Source: Desulfonispora thiosulfatigenes DSM 11270 (lineage in GTDB: Bacteria > Bacillota > Peptococcia > Peptococcales > Desulfonisporaceae). Taken from it: a stretch of DNA of 64,000 nucleotides. Both the position numbers and the translations under genes were made by a program. Position 1 is the stretch's first letter. Each line of letters begins with the position of its first letter. This document shows positions 1 through 7,402 of this stretch, piece after piece. Below the pieces are notes generated by a model. It saw only the letters and a list, made by a program, of their open reading frames with translations, was not told the origin of the DNA and searched no databases. The DNA is taken from assembly GCF_900176035.1 (NCBI RefSeq), contig NZ_FWWT01000005.1:62001-126000 (forward strand). The letters are read 5' to 3'.

Positions 1-85
1 CTTTAGCATAATCACCACTGGTAATAATTTCTTTATTATATAATTTAGAAGCTCCTTTTAAATAAAGCTTTACCTTATTTAGCAT
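1..85 (-). CDS. Partial gene entering the left edge, function unknown
   Basis: An open frame starts with ATG at 85-83 and runs off the left edge, giving only 28 complete codons (MLNKVKLYLK...). An AAGGGTG ribosome binding site lies about 6-8 bases upstream, inside the end of the methyltransferase gene, and the start overlaps that gene's stop by 11 bases. The tight overlap suggests translational coupling with the methyltransferase. Too little protein is visible to recognise a family. Confidence 0.5.
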   Translation of the reverse strand, partial: MLNKVKLYLKGASKLYNKEIITSGDYAK

Positions 86-647
86 TTTTTTCACCCTTAA
101 TGATAAAATAATATTTTTCTTGCCTACACAAGTGGACAGTAAACCTATCCTTTAGTAACTCCTTGACTTCCCTGCTCGTTTTAAAATAAAGTTTACCAAA
201 TAAAAAATACTCAAATAACCTCAATAGTTTAGTCCGTAAATATTTTCTATCAAAATCAAGAATTAAAATTTTACCCTTATCTTTTAATACTCGCTCTATT
301 TCAACGATTAATTTTTCTTGCTGGGAAATGTGATGTAATACATCGGCTAAAATAACAACATCTATACTTTTATCTTTAAAATTCGTGGTTAAAGCATCTC
401 CTACAATTGGTACAATCTTTTTATTAGGTTTAATTTTAGAAAGCATTTTTTCACTTTCATCTAATATATATACTTTTTTACAGTCTTCTTTTAAATGCTG
501 AGCTAAATGACCCGTACCACCACCGATATCTAAAATTATCTCTGTACCCTGTAAATTTAAAACTTCCTTTATTTCCCTAACCTTATATAGTTTAAATGTT
601 CTCATAAAAGAATCATAATGAGCAGAAACCTTATCAAAATCCTTCAA
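75..647 (-). CDS. Class I SAM-dependent methyltransferase
   Basis: This 190-residue protein has the Rossmann motif I of class I methyltransferases (ILDIGGGTG, about residues 38-46), an acidic residue after strand 2 (ILDESEKM, about 61-68) that would hold the SAM ribose, and a motif-III-like segment (ILADVLHH, about 100-107). This resembles the Methyltransf_11/UbiE-like group that methylates small molecules; no substrate can be read from sequence. The start is TTG (647-645) behind an AAAGGGGAAG ribosome binding site. It lies 27 bases downstream of the XRE regulator on the same strand and overlaps the next partial gene, so the three may be co-transcribed. Family call is firm, substrate unknown. 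Confidence 0.85.
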   Translation of the reverse strand: MKDFDKVSAHYDSFMRTFKLYKVREIKEVLNLQGTEIILDIGGGTGHLAQHLKEDCKKVYILDESEKMLSKIKPNKKIVPIVGDALTTNFKDKSIDVVILADVLHHISQQEKLIVEIERVLKDKGKILILDFDRKYLRTKLLRLFEYFLFGKLYFKTSREVKELLKDRFTVHLCRQEKYYFIIKGEKNAK

Positions 648-674
648 AGTAATATCTTCCCCTTTAACTATTAC

Positions 675-1127
675 TTAAATATTAGCCAATTCAGCTAGTC
701 TTTTCTTCATATAGTCAAGATCAAAAGAAGAACTAATCCTCTTATTTTGCTCGTTTAAAATCCTATAATGGTTGCTTATTATATTCTGCTGTATTTTATA
801 ATTATTGCATTTTTCTACATCACGCCACCATACCTTACCCCCTAGGGTATTTTCATAATCTAGTTCATATTTTTTAAAGGCAAGAGACAAAATAATATCT
901 TCTACATCCCCACCAAAATTCATTTGCATTATTTTGCTATTTTTAAATATAGAAGCTACCGCTACAGCCCCCATCCAACCTAAACTTGCTCGTTCTTTTT
1001 CTATTTGTACCAAAGTCTTTTTTGAAATTCCTATAGTTTCAGCCATTTTATCTTGCGTAAAATTACTTTCATTTCTTATAAGTTTAAGATTAGTATCTAT
1101 AATTTTTATAAATGCATTACGATCCAA
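675..1127 (-). CDS. XRE-family helix-turn-helix transcriptional regulator
   Basis: About 150 residues. An N-terminal XRE helix-turn-helix (LIRNESNFTQDKMAETIGIS) occupies roughly residues 13-50; the C-terminal hundred residues are a conserved-looking but unnamed domain. I chose the TTG at 1127 because AGAGGTGAT sits directly upstream; an ATG seven codons earlier has no ribosome binding site. The gene is followed closely by the methyltransferase. A perfect inverted repeat lies upstream between a -10-like TATACT and the start, the expected position for autorepression. DNA binding is confident; target genes beyond its own operon are unknown. Confidence 0.8.
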   Translation of the reverse strand: MDRNAFIKIIDTNLKLIRNESNFTQDKMAETIGISKKTLVQIEKERASLGWMGAVAVASIFKNSKIMQMNFGGDVEDIILSLAFKKYELDYENTLGGKVWWRDVEKCNNYKIQQNIISNHYRILNEQNKRISSSFDLDYMKKRLAELANI

Positions 1128-1150
1128 AATATCACCTCTATGTATCATTT

Positions 1151-1174
1151 AGTGTAATTTTACACTTTAGTATA
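1151..1174 (-). promoter_or_regulatory. Palindromic operator and -10 box of the XRE gene
   Basis: AGTGTAA-TT-TTACACT (1151-1166) is a perfect 7-bp inverted repeat. It lies just downstream of a TATACT -10 hexamer (1169-1174, minus strand), so a bound regulator would cover the transcription start. I found no convincing -35 box. Assignment to the adjacent XRE protein is inference from position. Confidence 0.55.
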
Positions 1175-1193
1175 CCTTTTGTAAATATAAAAA

Positions 1194-1251
1194 TGCTCCA
1201 TTTAAAGTATCCAGATTATTATTGTTTAATCTGGATACTTTAAATGGAGCA
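1194..1251 (-). terminator. Long hairpin terminator after the SMR pair
   Basis: A perfect 25-bp stem (1194-1218 with 1227-1251) encloses an 8-base loop. On the minus strand it is followed by TTTTTATATTT, so it reads as an intrinsic terminator for the SMR genes upstream. The other strand has no T tract. The stem is unusually long for a terminator. Confidence 0.75.
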
Positions 1252-1365
1252 CATCATAACAAAAGTGTCAAAAATATTCACTATGAAGTTTTACATAATA
1301 ATTACTGCTAGGTATAAATTCATTTTTAATCCGTCTGCTAATACTATTTCTATCTTTTTGTACCT

Positions 1366-1680
1366 TTATCCCACAAACTTTAAACCTATAGCCCCTGTAA
1401 TAATAAACCCTAGGAAAATAATTCTTTTTAAATTAGCTGGTTCTTTAAAAAATATTATCCCCATTAAAACTGCTCCTGCCGCTCCAAGCCCAGTCCAAAT
1501 AGCATAAGCAGTTCCCATGGCTATTTGACGCATTGATAATGATAAGAAAATAAAGCCCGAGGCAAAGATTAGTGCAATTAAAAAAAGCCGTGCTATACTC
1601 TTTTTTTGTAAATAATAATTAATACTCGCAACACCTAAGATTTCACCTAAGCTTGCTATAATCAAGTACATCCAAGCCAA
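1366..1680 (-). CDS. SMR-family efflux subunit (second of a pair)
   Basis: About 104 residues with four predicted membrane helices. It has the membrane glutamate of EmrE-like transporters at about residue 13 (ASLGEILG) and the family motif GTAYAIWTGLGAAGAV. The start is TTG at 1680, one base after the preceding SMR stop; its GGAGG lies inside the end of that gene, and this start gives MAWMYLII, the usual SMR N-terminus, whereas the upstream ATG has no such support. Adjacent, unequal SMR genes normally form a heterodimer (YkkCD, EbrAB type) exporting cationic drugs or guanidinium-like compounds by proton antiport. The substrate here is not determined. Confidence 0.85.
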   Translation of the reverse strand: MAWMYLIIASLGEILGVASINYYLQKKSIARLFLIALIFASGFIFLSLSMRQIAMGTAYAIWTGLGAAGAVLMGIIFFKEPANLKRIIFLGFIITGAIGLKFVG

Positions 1681-1681
1681 A

Positions 1682-2050
1682 CTATTTTCCTCCTTCATTT
1701 ACTTGTAAATCCTTTTTATTTTCTGCTCTTTCTTTAATTTTTTCTTCCTCAGTAGATAATTTAATTCCTATAACTCCTGTAATAATTAGCCCAATAAAAA
1801 GAGCCTTAGCCAGTGAAAAGTCTGCCTTAAAAACTAAAAAGTCTATTAAAACAATGCCTGTAGCACCCATACCCGTAAAGACAGCATAAACCGTTCCAGA
1901 AGGAAGAGTATCGCATGCTTTTATTACAAAATAAAAGCTTAAAATTATCATAACTATTGTCCCTAGCCACTGCCAAGAGGTCGATGAATGTCTTAGCCCA
2001 ATCACCCAAAAAACTTCTACAATACCTGCTAAAAAAACATAAATCCACAT
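1682..2050 (-). CDS. SMR-family efflux subunit (first of a pair)
   Basis: About 122 residues: four predicted membrane helices, the conserved glutamate at residue 12 (AGIVEVFW) and the SGTVYAVFTGMGATGIV motif. A charged tail of some 20 residues after helix 4 is longer than in its partner, a common asymmetry in paired SMR proteins of the YkkC/YkkD type. The ATG at 2050 has AGGAAAGG upstream; a longer reading frame would overlap queH. It directly precedes the partner SMR gene, so the two are probably translationally coupled. No guanidine riboswitch is visible, and queH occupies the immediate upstream space. Confidence 0.85.
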   Translation of the reverse strand: MWIYVFLAGIVEVFWVIGLRHSSTSWQWLGTIVMIILSFYFVIKACDTLPSGTVYAVFTGMGATGIVLIDFLVFKADFSLAKALFIGLIITGVIGIKLSTEEEKIKERAENKKDLQVNEGGK

Positions 2051-2064
2051 GATTTTATCCTTTC

Positions 2065-2676
2065 CTAATGTGTTTTTTCTTGCTGTGAAAAAACACAACC
2101 GCAGTAGTCTTGACGGTATAAATTATATTTTTTAGACATATCTACTGAACTTTTATAACCATTATTCTTTTTAAAGTCAGAATGGAGAAATTTGACATTA
2201 TATTTTTCACCTAACTCTACTCCAATTTCATTAATTTTGTGTGTATTTTTTAAGGGGCTAATTGTTAGAGTAGTTGTAAAATAATCAAAACCCTTTTCTT
2301 TAGCATACTGGGCAGTTTTATCTAAGCGTAAATTAAAACACTGAAAGCACCGCTCGGTTCCTTCTCCTAAATGTTCATAACCTTTTACAGCTTCATAAAA
2401 TAAATTACTTTGGTGATCAGTATCTACTACCTTATAATTAAGACCCATTTCTCCTATAAGTCTTATTTGCTCTTCTAGTCTTTTTAAATATTCTTCTTCT
2501 GGATAAATATTAGGGTTAAAGAAAAATACTTCTATTTCAAAATGCTCAGATAAAAATTCTAAAACATACGAGCTACATGGTGCACAACAGCTATGTAATA
2601 ATAATTTAGGTCTTTTGTTTTGCTTAGACATTTCATTTATTTCAGTTAACATTATTTTATGATAATTTTTTTTCAT
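2065..2676 (-). CDS. queH: Epoxyqueuosine reductase QueH
   Basis: QueH (DUF208) carries out the last step of queuosine synthesis, reducing epoxyqueuosine in tRNA, and replaces QueG in many Firmicutes. The protein has the cysteine pattern of the family: LLLHSCCAPCSS near the N-terminus (about C30, C31, C34), ERCFQCFNLR in the middle and DYCGCVF near the C-terminus, which hold Fe-S and metal sites. About 203 residues, normal length. The ribosome binding site is weak; I chose the ATG at 2676 over a GTG three codons upstream. The SMR pair begins 14 bases downstream, an unexpected operon partner. Confidence 0.92.
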   Translation of the reverse strand: MKKNYHKIMLTEINEMSKQNKRPKLLLHSCCAPCSSYVLEFLSEHFEIEVFFFNPNIYPEEEYLKRLEEQIRLIGEMGLNYKVVDTDHQSNLFYEAVKGYEHLGEGTERCFQCFNLRLDKTAQYAKEKGFDYFTTTLTISPLKNTHKINEIGVELGEKYNVKFLHSDFKKNNGYKSSVDMSKKYNLYRQDYCGCVFSQQEKTH

Positions 2677-2711
2677 TTTTATCACTACTTTTCTCTAATT
2701 TCAATAATTAT

Positions 2712-2753
2712 GTAACCTCACCTTTTTTAGTATACTTAAAAAGGTGAGGTTAC
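2712..2753. terminator. Hairpin between the MarR gene and queH
   Basis: A perfect 16-bp inverted repeat (2712-2727 with 2738-2753) whose stem has T/A runs at the loop side. It sits just after the stop of the MarR gene and before queH, as expected of a terminator for the MATE-marR operon. The T tract beyond the stem is poor on both strands. Confidence 0.6.
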
Positions 2754-2761
2754 AGTTTTAA

Positions 2762-3193
2762 TTAACAGTTACAATCCAAGACATTTCCAGCCATTCTTTT
2801 TAACAATTTTAAAGCAATTTCTTTTTCTTCTAACTCAAAGTCTTTAGTTAATAATTCTGTCCACTGGCTGATAATTAATTCTATTTGTGGTTCTATTTCG
2901 TTAGCCTTTTGGGTTAAAATAACTTTATTAATTCTCTTATCTTCAAAGCATTCTACCCTTTTAACATAACCTGAAGCTTCTAATTTTTTCACTGCCCTTG
3001 CCGTTGTTCCTTTGTCGATACATAGAGATTTTGCTAAACTGTCCTGACTTACCCCATCCTTTTTAAAAAGAAGCATCAAAAAAGGAAATTGACCACAACT
3101 TAAATCTATTTCTTTTAATTTTCGATCAAGATAACTTTGACCTAAACGATAAAGAATAGAAACCCATCTACCAATAGAATTTTCATTATCCAT
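2762..3193 (-). CDS. MarR-family regulator of the adjacent MATE pump
   Basis: 143 residues with the winged-helix MarR fold: a recognition region around KSLCIDKGTTARAVKKLEASGYV (residues 60-83) and a wing with VECFEDKRINKVILT (about 84-100). MarR proteins act as dimers that repress efflux genes until a ligand binds. The start overlaps the last 8 bases of the MATE gene, so the two are translationally coupled, an arrangement like staphylococcal mepR/mepA though in the opposite gene order. A palindrome over the -35 box of the MATE promoter is the probable binding site. Confidence 0.88.
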   Translation of the reverse strand: MDNENSIGRWVSILYRLGQSYLDRKLKEIDLSCGQFPFLMLLFKKDGVSQDSLAKSLCIDKGTTARAVKKLEASGYVKRVECFEDKRINKVILTQKANEIEPQIELIISQWTELLTKDFELEEKEIALKLLKRMAGNVLDCNC

Positions 3194-4556
3194 CTCCTAA
3201 GACCTCCGTTAAAGACGGTCTTGATAGAAATTTAAATTCTCTAGCGATAAAGATAAAGGTTAAAATAAAAGAACAAAAATCAGCAGTTGGTCCTGCATAT
3301 AAGATGCCTTCTAAACCGTAAAATCTAGGTAAAATTAAAAGTAAAGGTATCAAAAATAAAATTTGCCTTGATAATGTTAAAATCATGGCTGCCCTTGGCT
3401 TACCAACAGCTTGATAATAGTTTGCTCCTACTATTTGAAAACCTACAACAGGTAACATGATGAAAAAATAATGTATAGCTTTGGAACCAAATTTAATTAA
3501 TTCTTTATCTTCAGGATTAAATAGTGTTACTAATTGTACCGAATATAATCTAGTTAAGACAAAACCTAAGACAGCAATTGTTGTGGCTGCATACATTGCT
3601 GATTTTAAAGCTTCTTTAACACGATCGTACTTTTGTGCCCCATAGTTATAGCCAATTATTGGTTGTACTCCTTGACTTATACCTATGACTGGCATCATTA
3701 ATAACATCATAGTACTAAATACTATACCCATACCGGCTATAGCAGTATCCCCTCCGTATACTTTCAGGCTATTATTCATGATTAAATTTAATAAACTTGA
3801 AGCTAATTGCATAGCAAATGGTGCAGATCCAATTGCCACAATCTGTAGTAATAGTTTAGTATCTAATTTTAAATTTTTCTTTTTAAGCTTTAATAAACTT
3901 TTTCCTCCAAGGAAATAAACTAAAACCCAAGCAGCAGATACAGCTTGCGCTAAAACAGTTGCAAAAGCAGCTCCTTGTATTCCCCAGTTAAAGATAAAAA
4001 TAAAGATATAATCTAATATAACATTTATAACTGCTCCCAGTAGCATTGTAAACATAGCGATTTTAGGATTTCCCTCTGCTCTAATAAAATTATTCATCCC
4101 AAAACCAATCGAGGCAAAAATATTACCTAGCAAGATAATTTGCATATAACTTTTAGCATAAGGCAAGTTAGCAGCAGTAGCACCAAATAACTTTAAAAGT
4201 GGTTCAAGAAAAGTTATACTTAAAGCCGAAAGTAATAACGCCATTAAAACTAGGCCCATAGCTCCTGTTCCCATTATAGATTCAGCACTTTCTTGATCAT
4301 TTTCTCCTAATCTGATTGAAATTAAGGCAGTTGTACCTACACCAATAAGCATAGAAAAAGCCATCGAAATCATCATAATTGGAAATCCTATTGTAAGACC
4401 TGCTATCCCTAAAGAGCCAACACCATTTCCAATAAACATTCTATCAACTATATTATATAAAGCATTTACCAATGTTCCTATAATTGCTGGAATAGAAAAT
4501 TTAAATAATAATTTGGATATTTTTTCCTCCCCTAGTTCTCGTGAATTTTTCTTCAT
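3186..4556 (-). CDS. MATE-family multidrug efflux transporter
   Basis: About 456 residues with two homologous halves of six predicted membrane helices, beginning GEEKISKLLFKFSIPAIIGT and containing the MATE-typical NIVDRMFIG and GISQGVQPIIGYNYGA segments in the first and second halves. It would extrude cationic drugs or dyes using a Na+ or H+ gradient. I chose the ATG at 4556 (GAAAGG nine bases upstream); upstream TTG and GTG codons lack proper spacing. The MarR gene overlaps its 3' end. MepA-like subfamily is likely but not certain. Confidence 0.9.
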   Translation of the reverse strand: MKKNSRELGEEKISKLLFKFSIPAIIGTLVNALYNIVDRMFIGNGVGSLGIAGLTIGFPIMMISMAFSMLIGVGTTALISIRLGENDQESAESIMGTGAMGLVLMALLLSALSITFLEPLLKLFGATAANLPYAKSYMQIILLGNIFASIGFGMNNFIRAEGNPKIAMFTMLLGAVINVILDYIFIFIFNWGIQGAAFATVLAQAVSAAWVLVYFLGGKSLLKLKKKNLKLDTKLLLQIVAIGSAPFAMQLASSLLNLIMNNSLKVYGGDTAIAGMGIVFSTMMLLMMPVIGISQGVQPIIGYNYGAQKYDRVKEALKSAMYAATTIAVLGFVLTRLYSVQLVTLFNPEDKELIKFGSKAIHYFFIMLPVVGFQIVGANYYQAVGKPRAAMILTLSRQILFLIPLLLILPRFYGLEGILYAGPTADFCSFILTFIFIAREFKFLSRPSLTEVLGDG

Positions 4557-4593
4557 AGACACCAACCTTTCTTAACATTAATAACACTGAGCT

Positions 4594-4623
4594 ATTATAC
4601 TAAAGCACAGTTGCATATGCAAC
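4594..4623 (-). promoter_or_regulatory. MATE-marR promoter with MarR operator on the -35 box
   Basis: On the minus strand TTGCAT (4617-4622) and TATAAT (4594-4599) are separated by exactly 17 bases. The -35 hexamer is embedded in the perfect palindrome GTTGCATATGCAAC (4610-4623). A MarR dimer bound there would block RNA polymerase, implying autoregulation of the pump operon. Confidence 0.75.
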
Positions 4624-4640
4624 TAAAATTTGAAGAAAAA

Positions 4641-4671
4641 AAGTCAACTAAGTTATAAACTTAGTTGACTT
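4641..4671 (-). terminator. Terminator of pdxST
   Basis: A 14-bp perfect stem (4641-4654 with 4658-4671), loop of three bases, followed on the minus strand by TTTTTTTCTTC: a classic intrinsic terminator about 40 bases after the pdxT stop. Confidence 0.85.
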
Positions 4672-4713
4672 AAATATTAATATTCAATCTAAAAAATATT
4701 GTGAACAATTATT

Positions 4714-5322
4714 CTAAAAAGAAGAAACACATTTTTTAGAATTTTCTACTGGCACACCCATCATTTTTATAAAATACTCATGAAAACAAGTATTATTAGT
4801 TAATTCAGGATGAAACGATGTTGCGAGCATATTGTCTTGCCGTGCTGCAACAATATTTCCCTCTAACTTGTGAATAATTTCAACATTTTCAGCTGTTTCT
4901 ACAATATACGGTGCCCTAATAAACACAAGTGGAATTTCCTTCTCAGAAACCTTTGGGATTTTTTCGTTAGTAATAAAACTATCTAATTGTCTTCCATAAG
5001 CATTTCTTTTTACTTTAATATTCATAACACTTAGATGAGAATGTTCATAACCTTCTATCTCTTTAGCCAATAAAATCAATCCAGCACAAGTTCCCCACAC
5101 AGGAAAACCATTCTTGATTTTTGATTTTAAAATATCTTTCATATTAAAATCAACTAATAGTTTTCCCATAGTTGTACTTTCTCCCCCAGGTAGAATAATT
5201 CCATCTATACCCTCGAGTTGATCAGCATTTCTTATTTCTATGGCGTTATGACCTAAAGACTTGATAATTTTTATATGTTCTTTAAATGCACCTTGTAATG
5301 CTAAAACACCAATATTTCTCAT
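4714..5322 (-). CDS. pdxT: Pyridoxal 5'-phosphate synthase glutaminase subunit PdxT
   Basis: 202 residues, a class I glutamine amidotransferase that releases ammonia for PdxS in the DXP-independent vitamin B6 pathway. The oxyanion region PGGEST is at about 45-50, the nucleophile in WGTCAGLI (C79) and the His-Glu pair in SFHPEL (H171, E173), completing the triad. The ATG at 5322 lies one base after the pdxS stop, with AGAGGA eight bases upstream inside pdxS; a longer frame would overlap pdxS. The cysteine-containing tail (KKCVSSF) is slightly extended. Length and context are standard. Confidence 0.95.
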   Translation of the reverse strand: MRNIGVLALQGAFKEHIKIIKSLGHNAIEIRNADQLEGIDGIILPGGESTTMGKLLVDFNMKDILKSKIKNGFPVWGTCAGLILLAKEIEGYEHSHLSVMNIKVKRNAYGRQLDSFITNEKIPKVSEKEIPLVFIRAPYIVETAENVEIIHKLEGNIVAARQDNMLATSFHPELTNNTCFHEYFIKMMGVPVENSKKCVSSF

Positions 5323-5323
5323 A

Positions 5324-6202
5324 TTAGTATCCTCTATTAGCCATTTTTTCTTCCTCATTTATTGAATAAACATTTATTCCTACCATTGCTTCTCCTAGAT
5401 TTTCAGAAACTTCAGCAAGCATCTTAGGATCCTTAAAGTGAGTAACAGCCTTTACAATTGCACTTGCTCTTTTTCTAGGATCTCCAGACTTAAATATGCC
5501 AGAACCTACAAATACTCCATCACAACCAAGTTGCATCATCATTGCTGCATCAGCAGGTGTAGCAACACCACCAGCGGCAAAGTTTACAACTGGAAGCTTT
5601 CCATGTTCATGAACGTATTCAACTAAATGAATTGGAGCTTGTAATTCTTTAGCTGCATTCATTAATTCTTCTTTAGCAAGTCCTTGTATTCTTCTTATTT
5701 CAGAATTCATCATACGCATATGTTTTACAGCTTCAATAACATCACCGGTTCCAGGTTCTCCCTTAGTTCTTATCATTGATGCCCCTTCCCCAATTCTTCT
5801 TAATGCTTCTCCTAAATTTTTAGCTCCACATACAAAAGGAATCTTGAATTCTTTTTTATTTATATGTAAAGTTGGATCAGCAGGAGTTAATACTTCACTT
5901 TCATCAATATAATCTACATTAAGAGCTTCTAATATTTGAGCTTCAACAAAATGTCCAATTCTTACTTTTGCCATTACAGGAATCGAAACTGCCTTTTGTA
6001 TTTCTTTAATCATTTGTGGATCTGATGCTCTTGCTACTCCGCCATTTTTTCTAATATCAGCTGGTACTCTTTCAAGAGCCATTACAGCGCATGCACCAGC
6101 TTCTTCTGCAATTTTTGCTTCTTCAGGATTTGTTACATCCATAATAACTCCACCTTTAAGCATTTGTGCAAGATTCTTGTTTAATTCATATCTATTTTCC
6201 AT
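5324..6202 (-). CDS. pdxS: Pyridoxal 5'-phosphate synthase lyase subunit PdxS
   Basis: 292 residues, the TIM-barrel synthase that builds PLP from ribose 5-phosphate, glyceraldehyde 3-phosphate and ammonia. Recognised by [13 protein letters not shown] with the catalytic Asp at about 22, [15 protein letters not shown] with the Schiff-base lysine at about 79, and the phosphate-binding [17 protein letters not shown] loop. It makes a dodecamer decorated with PdxT, which is encoded next with a one-base gap. No MocR-type PdxR gene is nearby, so regulation is open. Very confident. Confidence 0.97.
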   Translation of the reverse strand: MENRYELNKNLAQMLKGGVIMDVTNPEEAKIAEEAGACAVMALERVPADIRKNGGVARASDPQMIKEIQKAVSIPVMAKVRIGHFVEAQILEALNVDYIDESEVLTPADPTLHINKKEFKIPFVCGAKNLGEALRRIGEGASMIRTKGEPGTGDVIEAVKHMRMMNSEIRRIQGLAKEELMNAAKELQAPIHLVEYVHEHGKLPVVNFAAGGVATPADAAMMMQLGCDGVFVGSGIFKSGDPRKRASAIVKAVTHFKDPKMLAEVSENLGEAMVGINVYSINEEEKMANRGY

Positions 6203-6264
6203 AAAAACATACCCCCAATTAAATGTATCGCTACAATTGTACTGATAACGATTTATTTGTTCAT

Positions 6265-6293
6265 ATTATGCCATACACTTTGCTTGCATTCAA
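6265..6293 (-). promoter_or_regulatory. Candidate pdxS promoter
   Basis: On the minus strand TTGAAT (6288-6293) and CATAAT (6265-6270) are 17 bases apart. A small palindrome, TACAATTGTA, lies between this promoter and the gene near 6234 and could be an operator. Confidence 0.45.
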
Positions 6294-6392
6294 TCAAGTT
6301 TATATGGTTTAATCAATATTTTATAATTGTATCAATACACATATTTGTAATTTAAATATGTTCTCTTAAAATTACAACATCATGTATGTTTA

Positions 6393-6470
6393 TTGACATT
6401 TATACATAATATAGATAATATTTATTTTAATAATAAAATTAATTTTACGCATTATATAATTATAAGGAGG
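6393..6470 (+). promoter_or_regulatory. Promoter and ribosome binding site of the SDR gene
   Basis: TTGACA (6393-6398), a 17-base spacer and TAATAT (6416-6421) form a good sigma-A promoter; AAGGAGG (6464-6470) sits eight bases before the ATG at 6479. Confidence 0.65.
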
Positions 6471-6478
6471 ATTTTTTT

Positions 6479-7279
6479 ATGAATTTATTAGAAAATAAAA
6501 TAGCTCTAGTAACATCTTCAACACGAGGAATTGGCCTTGCTTGTGCAAAAAAATTAGCAGAACATAAGGCTAAAGTATATCTAGCTGTGAGAAGATTAGA
6601 TGCAGGTAAAAATATTGCAAATGAAATTATTGCAGCCGGTGGCTGGGCAGACGTAGTATATTTTGATGCTATGAAACATGAAACATACTCTGCAATGATC
6701 GAAGAGCTAATTGCTAAAGAAGGAAAAATTGATATTTTAGTAAATAATTATGGGGCTACGGATGTTAAGGTAGATTTTGACCTCGTAAACGGTGATACGG
6801 AATCTTTCTTTGATATTGTCGAGCAAAACATGAGAAGCGTTTACGTTCCCTCAAAATCTGCAGTACAATCTATGATTAAGACTGGTGGAGGAAGTATAAT
6901 TAATATTTCCTCTGTCGGGGGAATGTTTCCTGATGTAACACGTTTAGCTTATGGAACTGCTAAAGCAGCTATTAACTTCATCACAAAAAATATAGCTGTT
7001 CAATATGCTAAACAAAATATACGTTGTAATGCTGTTTTACCTGGCTACATAGAAACAGATGCAGCAGCAGATAATATGTCTCCAGAATTTTTATCTACTT
7101 TTATAAAGACAGTTCCTTTAAACAGAGTAGGTAAACCCGAAGACATAGCTAATGCAGTGCTTTATTTAGCAAGTGACATGTCCTCCTTTATTACGGGAGA
7201 AACTATCCCTGTTGCAGGAGGATTTGGTCTTCCATCTCCGATGTATCCTTTTTATGGCGATATGAAAAGTAAGGGTTAG
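6479..7279 (+). CDS. Short-chain dehydrogenase resembling clostridial 7-alpha-hydroxysteroid dehydrogenase
   Basis: 266 residues, a classical NAD(P)-dependent SDR. The nucleotide loop is TSSTRGIG (12-19) instead of TGxxxGIG, followed by NNYG (89-92), catalytic serines in NISSVGG (144-145) and YGTAK (Y158, K162). The stretch VTSSTRGIGLA, the DLVNGD segment, NISSVGG, IAVQYAK and IRCNAVLPG match, from memory, the 7-alpha-HSDH of bile-acid-converting clostridia better than FabG. Such enzymes oxidise the 7-alpha-hydroxyl of primary bile acids. It is monocistronic with its own promoter and terminator and no other bile-acid gene nearby, so a different alcohol or steroid substrate is possible. SDR is certain, HSDH moderate. 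Confidence 0.65.
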   Translation: MNLLENKIALVTSSTRGIGLACAKKLAEHKAKVYLAVRRLDAGKNIANEIIAAGGWADVVYFDAMKHETYSAMIEELIAKEGKIDILVNNYGATDVKVDFDLVNGDTESFFDIVEQNMRSVYVPSKSAVQSMIKTGGGSIINISSVGGMFPDVTRLAYGTAKAAINFITKNIAVQYAKQNIRCNAVLPGYIETDAAADNMSPEFLSTFIKTVPLNRVGKPEDIANAVLYLASDMSSFITGETIPVAGGFGLPSPMYPFYGDMKSKG

Positions 7280-7308
7280 AAAATAATAAATTTTTCAATC
7301 TTAGGATA

Positions 7309-7384
7309 AAAAAAAGCCTCATAATTAGAGGGCACTAAAAATCATAAGATTTTCAGTGCCCTCCATATTTATGAGACTTTTTTC
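7309..7384. terminator. Bidirectional terminator between the SDR and FUSC genes
   Basis: A large stem pairs 7328-7343 with 7348-7363 (GAGGGCACT core) and extends outward through TCATAAT/ATTTATGA-like arms to A and T runs on both sides. It can end both convergent transcripts. Confidence 0.85.
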
Positions 7385-7402
7385 ATTAACAATTTAATAA
7401 TG

